Below are positions 8,869-15,769 of a stretch of DNA of 17,470 nt, piece by piece. Source of the DNA: Myxococcales bacterium (GTDB lineage Bacteria; Myxococcota_A; UBA9160; SMWR01); the NCBI GenBank assembly GCA_022572485.1, contig JACZVU010000041.1:1-17470 (forward strand), written 5' to 3'. The stretch's first letter is position 1, and the number at the start of each line of letters is the position of its first letter. The notes below the pieces were generated by a model. The model worked only from the letters and a program-made list of their open reading frames with translations, was not told the origin of the DNA and did not search any database. The position numbers and the translations under genes were made by a program.

Positions 8869-9104
8869 CTGTCATCCTCCTGTTGTGAACGGTTCAGCGA
8901 TCGAGCGCTACATCGTAACCAAATCTGCGGCCAGGGGAACAGCGCGAAAACGCTCAGGCGTTGCAGCTGCCCCGTTGGGCGGGGTCTGCGGGGAGCGCGA
9001 TTCGCTGGAGCGGACTATCTTGATCCTTGCGAATGGCGCTGAAACCGCAGGGGGCCCGAGCGCACCCAACCCGCGCGGGAGCCGGTTCCACGGGGGGAGC
9101 ATCT

Positions 9105-9227
9105 ATGCGCACCGGTTTCCAGATTTCGCAGGCCGATCCACTTGGTTGCCGCGATTGTGCTGGGTGGCACGGATGTTTTGGTACGTGCTCCCGCTGTTCA
9201 TGTCGAAAGATGGTTCGCGGGTCATAG
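9105..9227 (+). CDS. Possible Cys-rich microprotein, very doubtful
   Basis: A 40-codon frame starts at ATG 9105, 5 bases after GGAG (9096-9099), and would encode a protein with six Cys in 19 residues (C15, C18, C24, C28, C31, C33; motif CRDCAGWHGCFGTC). Upstream the frame stays open to 9027. It lies 31 bases before the selenoprotein start. The spacing of Cys is zinc-finger-like or ferredoxin-like but matches no family I know, and a frame this short can occur by chance. The rest of the 390-base gap from 8869 to 9258 shows nothing else I can support. Confidence 0.18.
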   Translation: MRTGFQISQADPLGCRDCAGWHGCFGTCSRCSCRKMVRGS

Positions 9228-9258
9228 AAACCCAGGATTCCAATGGGAGGATCTCATC

Positions 9259-9480
9259 GTGAAGATCTCGATCACCTATTGCGGACAATGAAATTACCTA
9301 CCTCGGGCTGCCAGTTTGGCAGCCACCATCAAGAGTGAAACGGGCGTCGAATCTGAATTGGTCTGCGGGGCTGGAGGGGTTTTCGACGTCGTTGTCGATG
9401 GTGCCAGGGTCTTCTCCAAACACGAGTCGGGTCGTTTCCCAGAGGAGGACGAGATCCTGTCGAAGATCCGCAGCATCTAG
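9259..9480 (+). CDS. selW: SelW-like Rdx-family selenoprotein with in-frame UGA (Sec)
   Basis: A 73-residue thioredoxin-fold redox protein of the Rdx/SelW family. Read from GTG 9259, the frame gives VKISITYCGQ, then TGA at 9289-9291 (residue 11), then NYLPRAASLAATIKSETG and on to the TAG at 9478-9480. Cys8 and residue 11 form the CxxU redox motif, in the usual place after the first beta strand. Further family marks are GVFDVVVDGARVFSK (41-55) and GRFPEEDEI (58-66). GGGAGG (9245-9250) lies 8 bases before the GTG, which fixes the start upstream of the TGA. A hairpin of the bacterial SECIS kind follows the TGA. The protein part downstream of TGA is fully family-like, so a decayed gene is unlikely. 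The substrate is unknown; the family is linked to thiol/glutathione redox. Standard gene calling would miss it or start it after the TGA. Confidence 0.88.
9289..9324 (+). promoter_or_regulatory. Recoded UGA and bacterial SECIS-like hairpin
   Basis: The TGA (9289-9291) is followed after 14 bases by a perfect 7-bp stem, GGCTGCC (9306-9312) with GGCAGCC (9318-9324), closing a 5-base loop AGTTT. The loop has a G among its first two bases and begins 21 bases after the UGA. Both fit the known bacterial SECIS rules (hairpin inside the coding region just downstream, bound by SelB). The hairpin coincides with codons for a conserved Ala/Leu stretch, so it also satisfies the protein sequence. Confidence 0.8.
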
Positions 9481-9516
9481 AGAGTCCCGCAGAATACCGT
9501 GACACCCGTTTCCGAT

Positions 9517-9548
9517 GAGGATCGGTGTAACCCTATTCCGCGATCCTC
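9517..9548 (+). terminator. Hairpin after the selenoprotein gene, weak terminator candidate
   Basis: GAGGATCG (9517-9524) pairs perfectly with CGATCCTC (9541-9548) around a 16-base loop, 36 bases after the selenoprotein stop. Only TCTAG follows, not a real T-tract. From 9481 to 10195 no protein gene is supported; this hairpin, the structured repeat and the tandem hairpin array are its contents. The stretch 9549-9755 shows nothing I can identify. Confidence 0.3.
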
Positions 9549-9755
9549 TCTAGTCCGGCAGCGTCGGCTCCGCCGATGAGGCGGGATCATCGGATCCATC
9601 TGCTAAGAGCCTGGCTCACAATGCGGATCCGCGTTTCGAGCGCGCCTTGGGTGAAGAAGTTGCTCAAGGGGCCGAGACGCAAGCGCCACTCGCTCAAGCC
9701 CCATATCGCTCGCAGCTCTTGCGTTCCGGCCCCCAGCAAATTCGCTTCTCTGCGC

Positions 9756-9890
9756 GAAGAAAAATCGCCGTATCCAAGAGGCCCTCTCGAACAGGAGCGT
9801 CGCTTGGGGGCGGTGACGGGAGGCCTGAGGGCGACATGGGGTTTGAGCCCGATGGCCTCCCGTCACCGCCCCCGTGCAGGCAACCCCGCA
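9756..9890 (+). repeat. Structured interspersed repeat, copy A
   Basis: It begins with GAAGAA (9756-9761). A small stem follows, AGAG (9777-9780) with CTCT (9784-9787), then the linker GGAGCGTCGCTTGGG (9794-9808). The main feature is a perfect 20-bp inverted repeat (9806-9825 with 9854-9873) enclosing a 28-base loop that contains GCGACATGGGGTTTGAGCCC. The complement of 17328-17454 aligns along its whole length. The loop and linker are nearly identical, while the stem arms differ but remain complementary in each copy. It could be a small RNA gene or a palindromic mobile repeat. Open frames across it look like by-products. Confidence 0.8.
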
Positions 9891-9968
9891 GAGGAGTTTG
9901 ACCGGGAACGCGACCCAGAATGGGGCCGTGCGACGACTCTCATTTGGCATCGTGAGTCAGGCCCCTGG

Positions 9969-10195
9969 CTGGCGAATTCTGCGGATTCGCTTTGCGGCGA
10001 CGAGACCCATTCGGTCTCGTCTGGCTGGCGAATCCTGCGGATTCGCTTTGCGGCGACGAGACCTATTCGGTCTCGTCTGGCTGGCGAATCCTGTGGATTC
10101 GCTTTGCGGCGACGAGACCTATTCGGTCTCGTCTGGCTGGCGATCCTGTGGATTCGCTTTGCGGCGTCGGCCGACCTGAGTCTCGGGTCGGCTTC
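9969..10195. repeat. 56-bp tandem repeat array of paired hairpins (three full units and one diverged)
   Basis: Units are at 9969-10024, 10025-10080, 10081-10136 and a diverged fourth from 10137 to about 10195. Each unit holds two hairpins: GCGAATCC TGC GGATTCGC (8-bp stem) and GACGAGACC TATTC GGTCTCGTC (9-bp stem). In unit 4 the second hairpin is replaced by a different one, GCCGACC with GGTCGGC. The array abuts the stop codon of the minus-strand CCA-like gene (10196), so it would be transcribed as that gene's 3' end. No T-tract accompanies the stems. Frames through the array give repeated peptides that resemble no protein I know. Confidence 0.9.
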
Positions 10196-11395
10196 CTAGC
10201 TGGTTTTGCCGGTATCGTCGATCCAGTCGCGCAGAAGATCGCGTAGCGCATCGGGTGAGTTGAGGGCCGGGTCCAGGCGGGTGCGCTCGGCGAGGTAGTC
10301 GATTGCGCGCCCGACGCGAGGCCCCGGTTTGCAGCCGAGGCACTCCATTACGTTGGCACCCGAGATCGCCAGTTGGCTGCGCCCGCTTGCTGTCTGCTCG
10401 GAGTGCTGCAGCGAAGCCAGTGACGCCTGTAGCCTTTGCAGCGCATTTTGAGCTGCGGCGGGTGCATCTCCGGCGGCTTCGATCTCGGCTCTTCGAAGCG
10501 CAATCAATGCGGTCAGGTTATGGGCTCCGGTGCGGCGGGCGAAGCGAGCGAGATTGGCCGGACTCATCGTGTTGATCGGGCCACCCGCGTGGTGGCATCG
10601 CAGCAGCCATTCGACGCGGTCGATCGTAGAGCGAGAAAACCGCAGGCGTTGCAACACCGTTCTGACGTGGGTACCACGAAGCCAACCGGCCAACCGCAAC
10701 TCGAGATCGCAAGGCAATCGATCCACCACAGCGCCTGGGTTCTGCGTCGCGCCCGGTGCGAGTTCTGAAGTAATGCGGCTTCGATCGAGCTGCTCCAGGG
10801 CCCGGGCAACACCTGCCGAGAGGAGAATCGCGATCAGCTCGCGACGAACGGGCTCGCGCGGGATCTTGGCGAGCGCCGTTCGGGCGCTCTCGAGCGCGCT
10901 CTCAAACTCCGGATCCAGCTCCCAGCCTCGGGTCGCGGCGAGCCGAACCCCCCGAAGCGCTCGGATTGGATCTTCATCGATGCGATCTCGCGCGCGGCGC
11001 ACCGCGCGAATCAGGCCGTTTTCGAGGTCGGCTCGACCGCCGTATGGATCGACCCATTTTCGGTCGGCGATGTCGTAGGCGATGGCGTTGATTGTGAAGT
11101 CGCGATGAGCGAGGTCATTTTCGATGCCCGCGCCCGCGCGAAATAGGGTCACGTCCACGGAGCCCGCCTGGCTGGGAAGCATCACGGTATCGCGTCGCTT
11201 TCCGATCAAGACTCCGCTCGGAAACAGTTCCAGAATTTCGCTGAGTGGCGCGTCCGTTGACAGTTCACTGTGTGACGGAAGGATGCCAGTCAGGGCGTCG
11301 CGCAACCCAGGCCCGACCAGAAAGGATGCGTGCCCGGCTTCGACCATCTTTTGGCCGATTTGTACAACGGCGCTCGGCACGGAGGGTGCGCTCAT
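10196..11395 (-). CDS. CCA-adding enzyme / poly(A) polymerase-like protein with altered active site
   Basis: A 399-residue member of the class II tRNA nucleotidyltransferase family, which normally builds or repairs the tRNA 3' CCA end. Family marks: FLVGPGLRDALTG (25-37, for the usual VGGAVRD-LLG), STDAP (46-50), HRDFTINAIAYD (97-108), DPYGGRADL (116-124), EDPIRALRGVRLAA (141-154) and a C-terminal ISGANVMECLGCKPGPRVG (344-362). The metal-binding DxD expected at about 42-44 reads His-Ser-Glu, and the GG of the nucleotide loop is Gly-Pro, so catalysis is doubtful. The third carboxylate (Asp81) remains. No HD hydrolase motif is seen. The start at 11395 begins the family-like part; the frame stays open upstream to 11713 but overlaps the divergent gene. 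The ribosome site is weak. It could be a pseudoenzyme, or an active variant with shifted ligands. Confidence 0.8.
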   Translation of the reverse strand: MSAPSVPSAVVQIGQKMVEAGHASFLVGPGLRDALTGILPSHSELSTDAPLSEILELFPSGVLIGKRRDTVMLPSQAGSVDVTLFRAGAGIENDLAHRDFTINAIAYDIADRKWVDPYGGRADLENGLIRAVRRARDRIDEDPIRALRGVRLAATRGWELDPEFESALESARTALAKIPREPVRRELIAILLSAGVARALEQLDRSRITSELAPGATQNPGAVVDRLPCDLELRLAGWLRGTHVRTVLQRLRFSRSTIDRVEWLLRCHHAGGPINTMSPANLARFARRTGAHNLTALIALRRAEIEAAGDAPAAAQNALQRLQASLASLQHSEQTASGRSQLAISGANVMECLGCKPGPRVGRAIDYLAERTRLDPALNSPDALRDLLRDWIDDTGKTS

Positions 11396-11473
11396 GGTCG
11401 AATGGTAACCGGCCGGCGGGGAGCCCGGGGACCGCTGAGCTATCTTTCGAACCTCACGAGGAGGAAATCGACG
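11396..11473. promoter_or_regulatory. Divergent intergenic region with shared promoter potential
   Basis: These 78 bases separate the start of the CCA-like gene (leftward) from the DLH-like gene (rightward) and must hold the promoters of both if neither is transcribed from elsewhere. A strong ribosome site for the rightward gene, AGGAGG (11459-11464), is visible. I could not pick out convincing -35 and -10 boxes. Confidence 0.35.
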
Positions 11474-12181
11474 ATGGCGATCGGGCGAGAGGGCACCGAC
11501 ATCGAGTATGAGGGGATCGCATCCAGCGAAAACGGACATGTCGCGTCGGCCTATCTCGCCAAACCGGCGTCGGATACCGGCTTCGGGATCGTCGTCATTC
11601 ACGACGAGTGGGGGTTGACCGAATTCATTCGCGACGTCTGCGATCGGCTGGCTCGGGCGGGTTTCGTAGCCTTGGTTCCGGACCTCTTTCACGGTCGCAT
11701 CGCAGATGATCAAGTGACCGCGGAGCAGCTGTCGAAGAAGCTCGATATGGATTGTGCTGACGCAGATCTCGAATCTGCGGTCGCGGAACTCTTCAACCAG
11801 AACGCGACGGCGGGGTCAAAGGTTGGCGCTCTGGGCTTCGGTCTGGGAGGCTCACTTGCGCTCTTCTTGTCGAGCCGTCACCGCCGAATTGGCGCAGTGG
11901 TCGACCTGTACGGCGCCCGCCCCGAGCTTCTTCCCGAACTCGACCACGTGACAGCATCGGTCCTGGCAATCTTCGCCGGCGAGGACGAATCGGTTACCGA
12001 ATCAGCCATCGGCGCGTTCGAATCGGGCCTACAGCATGCGGGCGTGAGCGCCAGCGTCGAGGTAAGAGCGGGGGTTCGCAATGGCTACATGAACGATACC
12101 CGCCTCGATGTGTACGACGCAATCGCCGCCTCCGATGCTTGGGATGCGCTGCTCGCTTTCTTCCGCTCGAAACTCGCCTGA
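11474..12181 (+). CDS. Dienelactone hydrolase-family protein lacking catalytic Cys and His
   Basis: An alpha/beta-hydrolase fold protein of 235 residues (usual DLH length). Family marks: IVVIHDEWGLTEFIRDVCDR (39-58, with the DLH Glu45), AGFVALVPDLFHG (62-74), ALGFGLGGSLAL (119-130), VVDLYGARP (142-150), IFAGEDESV (166-174) and NGYMNDTRLDVYDA (203-216). In active DLH the nucleophile is Cys in GFCxGG; here the position is Gly123 (GGT). The catalytic His of the HxFxND motif is Asn203 (AAT). Asp171 is kept. Loss of two of three triad residues predicts no classical hydrolysis, so a binding or regulatory role is possible. The start at ATG 11474 is fixed by AGGAGG 9 bases upstream. It is divergent from the CCA-like gene. 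Confidence 0.85.
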   Translation: MAIGREGTDIEYEGIASSENGHVASAYLAKPASDTGFGIVVIHDEWGLTEFIRDVCDRLARAGFVALVPDLFHGRIADDQVTAEQLSKKLDMDCADADLESAVAELFNQNATAGSKVGALGFGLGGSLALFLSSRHRRIGAVVDLYGARPELLPELDHVTASVLAIFAGEDESVTESAIGAFESGLQHAGVSASVEVRAGVRNGYMNDTRLDVYDAIAASDAWDALLAFFRSKLA

Positions 12182-12332
12182 ACACGCCACCCGGTTCGCC
12201 TGCGGTGGCCCGCAAGAACCCGCTCAGACGTGCAACTCATGCGCAACAGATCGGCAAGGGGTCGTTCGTAAGCGCACTTATCAGCGACGAACACGCAAGT
12301 CGGGCTTCGAATCAACCGATCAATAGATGGAT

Positions 12333-12355
12333 GGGCTGGGCTCTGCGCCCAGCCC
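12333..12355 (+). promoter_or_regulatory. Perfect GC-rich hairpin just before the cyclic-di-GMP gene
   Basis: GGGCTGGGC (12333-12341) pairs with GCCCAGCCC (12347-12355) over 9 bp with a 5-base loop, ending 8 bases before the ATG at 12364. No T-run follows, so it is not a classic terminator. Its place over the ribosome-binding position suggests translational control of the downstream gene, or a terminator remnant of the DLH-like gene. The rest of 12182-12363 shows no recognisable riboswitch. Confidence 0.45.
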
Positions 12356-12363
12356 GCTAGGCC

Positions 12364-15300
12364 ATGGGCCTATCGCCCGGAGTCGCGCACTTGACGCTTT
12401 CGCAGAAGACCGCTCTGATCGTTGCCCTCTTTGCAACGGCCACCGTTGCGATCGTATATTCGATTCATCACAACGTGGTGACTCCGGAATTCGCCGCCCT
12501 CGAGCAGCGAGCGGCCGAGAAGAATCTGGAGCGCGCCTTCGATGCCATCCAGCGCGAGGCGTTCCTCCTGGATGTCCTCGCCCACGATTACGCGAGCTGG
12601 GACGCCACCTATGCGTTCGTCAAGTCTCGCGACCGCGCCTTTTACGAGTCGAATCTCAGCCCCAGCGCCCTCGGAGAAGCTGTGCTCGATTGGGCGATCG
12701 TCGTTGACTCGTCTGGAGAGATTATCTCGGGTCCGATTCGCGACCTTCAATCTGGAGAACTGCTGGAAATCCCAGAGCTTCCTCAGGAGCGATGGAGCAA
12801 ATCGCATCCGCTCCTTCTCGGCGACACCAGGGTCAAGACGATCGTCGGCCTGATGGGGACGAGTGGGGGCCCGATGCTGGTCGCCGCTCGCGATATTCTC
12901 ACCAGCACTAACGGTGGACCGTCACGCGGTCGGGTCATCATGGGCAGGAAGTTGGACGCGGCGTTTATCGAGGGTATCGGCGCGCGCACCTATATCGATC
13001 TCGCCGCCTGGCCCTTCTCGGACGCGTCCGTTCCTCGAGCGGTGCGCGAAGCGTTGCTCAGCGATGGCGCCGACCGATTCCACCCGATTGCCGGGTCGGA
13101 TGGCGAACGCCTCGATGTCTATACGCTTTTCAGGGATATCGCGGGCGCTCCGGCGCTCATCCTTCGCGCAAGCCTTCCCCGTGAGATCACCCAGAGGGCG
13201 GCCTATGTCAATCGCCTGAGTCTTCTGTGGTTTCTCATCCAGGGGCTGGCCCTCGCATTCATGATCATGGTTCTGCTGCACAAAGCGATCCTTGCTCCGC
13301 TTGCCGCTCTGACCCGCCAACTCCAAACCATTCGGGCTACAAACGATCTCACGATCGACGTATCCACGGAGCGAAACGATGAAATCGGCGAACTCAGCCG
13401 GGAATTCGGAAGCATGCTCGCTCAGCTCAGCAAGCATATCGATGAACGCCGGAAGAGCGAAGACGCACTGCGCCACGGTGAAGAGCGCCTCCAAGAAGCC
13501 CAGCAGGTTGCTCAGGTTGGGAGCTGGGAGGTCAACTTGAGGAGCGGGTCGTGGTGGTGGTCCGATGAGCTGTTTCGGATTCATGGGAGAAAGATCGCCC
13601 TCGGCCCCCCGATCTTGGAAGAAATCCGGTCGAGCATCCACCCGGATGATCGAGGCCGTGTGGAGCGGGCGTTTCGCGCGCTGATTGAAGAAGATTCCGC
13701 TTCGAACGGAATCGAAGCCCGCTTTGTCGCCGCGAACGGTGATCTGCAACATTACAACGTACTCTGGAACGTCGAGAGAGGCCTGGAAGGTCAACCGCTT
13801 CGCGCCTACGGAACCGTGAGCGACGTCACGCAACGCTACAAATCTGAGGAAGCGTTGCGCCGTGCCGCCGCGGTCTTCGAGACCGCTACCGAGGCGATCG
13901 TGATCGCCGATTCCAGCGGAAAGATCCTGGACGTCAACTCTGCATTTTCGAGCATCACGGGACACAGTCGCGATGGCGTCATCGGGGAGAAAGCGGAAAT
14001 GCTGAACTCCAAACGCCACGGTTTCGACTTCTATCAGCGCATTGTCGCAGAAGTCGAGCAGTCCGGAAAATGGGAAGGCGAAATCTGGGTTCGCCACAAA
14101 GATGGCACGTCGATTCCGACCTGGGCTTCGATCGGGCGAACATTCGGAGAAGAGGCGTCCAGCGATCAGGTCGTTGCGGTTTTCAACGACATGACGGCGC
14201 GGAAGAACGCCGAAGAAGTCATCGCCCGCCAGGCCACCTACGACACGCTAACCGGCATTCCGAATCGCGTGCTGTTCATGGACCGGCTTTCCCAGGAAAT
14301 ATTGCGCGCTGAGCGGAGTGGTCGAGGCGTCGCGTTGGTCTTTATCGATCTGGACGACTTCAAGAAGGTCAACGATACGCTTGGGCATTCGGCGGGAGAT
14401 GAAGTTCTCCGAGTGACCGCCGATCGAATTACGCAGAGTATCCGAAACGTGGACACTGCGGCGCGGATTGGCGGAGACGAATTCGCCGTAATTACACCCA
14501 ACCTCCAAGACGTTGTCGATGCCGAGCCGATTGCCCAGCGAATTCTCGATGCGATGGCAGTTCCAATGGAGGTACACGGGCAGGACATTCTGATGACCGC
14601 AAGCATCGGGATCTCGATCTTCCCGGCAGACTCCGAGGATGATGCGGGACTCCTTCGGGATGCGGACATTGCGATGTATCGCAGCAAGAATGGCGGCGGG
14701 AATTCGATCGAGTTCTTCACCGCGGAAATGAACGAACGAGCCATGCGGCGCATTCAAGTGGAATTCCAGCTGAAGCATGCGCTCGAGGTGGGAGAGTTCG
14801 AAGTCCATTACCAGCCGATCGTCGCGCTTCCCGATGGCAGCATGGTCGGCCTCGAGGCTCTCTTGCGTTGGCAAAACGCAGAATTGGGAGTGGTGTCGCC
14901 CGCCGAGTTTATTCCCATAGCGGAAAGCACGGGCATCATTGTTCCCATCGGTGCCTGGGTGTTGGAAGCCGCGTGCCGGCAGGTCAAGGAATGGCAGGAC
15001 GCTGGCTGGTCTGATCTGCGCATCGCCGTAAACCTTTCTCCCCGAGAGGTGGATCGCGGTGACGCGATCAAGTCGATATCGAATGCGCTCAGCAGGAGCG
15101 GCCTGGCGCCGCAGTTTCTGGAAATTGAAGTTACAGAGCGTGTGCTCCTCGATGATGTGGAGAAGGCGGGGGCAATATTCCGCGCGATCAAGGATCTCGG
15201 GGTTCGGCTCTGCATCGACGATTTCGGAACGGGTTACTCATCGCTGAGCTACTTGCGCAACTATCCGTTTGACGTGCTCAAGATCGACCGCGCGTTCGTT

Positions 15301-15588
15301 CACGACGCGGTGCGGCACGTGAGCGGTGCATCGCTCCTGCGCGCGATCATCTCGATGGCCGACAGCCTTGATCTCAAAGTTGTCGCAGAGGGAGTCGAGA
15401 CCGAAGAGCAATTCGAGCTGTTGTGTGAGCTGGGCTGTGGTTTCGCTCAGGGCTACCACTTCTGTGTGCCGCTCAGCGCTGCAAAAATCGGCATTGGCGG
15501 GCCCATCGTGGATCTCGACGCGGGGGCATCGCGCGTGGGGGAAGAGCCACAAGGTTGCCTTCGCGCGTTGAAGATTCCCGGCGAATAG
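12364..15588 (+). CDS. Membrane CHASE4-HAMP-PAS-PAS-GGDEF-EAL cyclic-di-GMP protein
   Basis: A 1074-residue bifunctional-type signalling protein. Membrane helices lie at about 14-34 and 284-306 and flank a periplasmic CHASE4-like sensor (about 40-280, with HDYASWDATYAFV at 74-86). HAMP is at about 307-360, a first PAS at about 378-490 (VGSWEVNLRSGSWWWSDELF) and a second PAS at about 500-615. The GGDEF domain is at about 620-785, with an intact GGDEF motif (703-707) and an inhibitory RxxD site (694-697). The EAL domain is at about 800-1045, with E831-A832-L833, Asn890, Glu922, DDFGTG (952-957), Lys973, Glu1009 and Gln1029 all present. Both cyclase and phosphodiesterase motifs look functional. 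The start at 12364 lacks a clear ribosome site and follows a strong hairpin. It ends 181 bases before the convergent sigma-54 activator gene. Confidence 0.93.
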   Translation: MGLSPGVAHLTLSQKTALIVALFATATVAIVYSIHHNVVTPEFAALEQRAAEKNLERAFDAIQREAFLLDVLAHDYASWDATYAFVKSRDRAFYESNLSPSALGEAVLDWAIVVDSSGEIISGPIRDLQSGELLEIPELPQERWSKSHPLLLGDTRVKTIVGLMGTSGGPMLVAARDILTSTNGGPSRGRVIMGRKLDAAFIEGIGARTYIDLAAWPFSDASVPRAVREALLSDGADRFHPIAGSDGERLDVYTLFRDIAGAPALILRASLPREITQRAAYVNRLSLLWFLIQGLALAFMIMVLLHKAILAPLAALTRQLQTIRATNDLTIDVSTERNDEIGELSREFGSMLAQLSKHIDERRKSEDALRHGEERLQEAQQVAQVGSWEVNLRSGSWWWSDELFRIHGRKIALGPPILEEIRSSIHPDDRGRVERAFRALIEEDSASNGIEARFVAANGDLQHYNVLWNVERGLEGQPLRAYGTVSDVTQRYKSEEALRRAAAVFETATEAIVIADSSGKILDVNSAFSSITGHSRDGVIGEKAEMLNSKRHGFDFYQRIVAEVEQSGKWEGEIWVRHKDGTSIPTWASIGRTFGEEASSDQVVAVFNDMTARKNAEEVIARQATYDTLTGIPNRVLFMDRLSQEILRAERSGRGVALVFIDLDDFKKVNDTLGHSAGDEVLRVTADRITQSIRNVDTAARIGGDEFAVITPNLQDVVDAEPIAQRILDAMAVPMEVHGQDILMTASIGISIFPADSEDDAGLLRDADIAMYRSKNGGGNSIEFFTAEMNERAMRRIQVEFQLKHALEVGEFEVHYQPIVALPDGSMVGLEALLRWQNAELGVVSPAEFIPIAESTGIIVPIGAWVLEAACRQVKEWQDAGWSDLRIAVNLSPREVDRGDAIKSISNALSRSGLAPQFLEIEVTERVLLDDVEKAGAIFRAIKDLGVRLCIDDFGTGYSSLSYLRNYPFDVLKIDRAFVHDAVRHVSGASLLRAIISMADSLDLKVVAEGVETEEQFELLCELGCGFAQGYHFCVPLSAAKIGIGGPIVDLDAGASRVGEEPQGCLRALKIPGE

Positions 15589-15769
15589 CGGCCGGCATCG
15601 CATCCTGTTGGACTTCGATCTCTCGTTTGTTTTGGGGATCGCTGCCGGAGCTTGTATTGATGGATGCCGCATTCCGGGGGGTTTCGAAGGCGTCGGCCTC
15701 GCGATAGCCGCGGCTCCGCCCGATTCGAGCGCTTCTCTGTTCGATGACGTTGGTCGCCGCGCAGCTGGA

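Noticed and set aside
9160..9185. Sigma-54 promoter (TGGCAC at about 9165) before selW
   Set aside because: The -24-like element is present, but the bases 12 downstream lack the required GC of the -12 element.
8549..9262. 237-codon plus-strand frame running opposite the peroxiredoxin gene to the selenoprotein start
   Set aside because: The first half is antisense to a clear gene and the rest shows no family. Its stop overlaps the selenoprotein GTG, but coupling is not supported.
9259..9480. Reading the selW region as a nonsense-mutated pseudogene
   Set aside because: The TGA falls exactly at the redox position where Sec occurs in this family, the frame is intact on both sides, and a SECIS-like hairpin follows.
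9969..10195. CRISPR array
   Set aside because: Units are contiguous with no unique spacers and each unit is internally palindromic twice; no cas genes are nearby.
9576..10199. 207-codon frame through the structured repeat and hairpin array
   Set aside because: Its product is just the translated repeats, with other frames equally open; the DNA is better explained by the repeats.
11396..11713. N-terminal extension of the CCA-like protein by 106 residues
   Set aside because: It would overlap the start of the divergent DLH-like gene, which has a strong ribosome site, and the extension has no family similarity.
12182..12363. Cyclic-di-GMP riboswitch upstream of the GGDEF-EAL gene
   Set aside because: No GEMM-type consensus or paired tetraloop-receptor layout was found; only a simple hairpin is present.
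12922..14097. 391-codon frame opposite the GGDEF-EAL gene
   Set aside because: Antisense shadow of a gene with clear sensor, HAMP and PAS domains.
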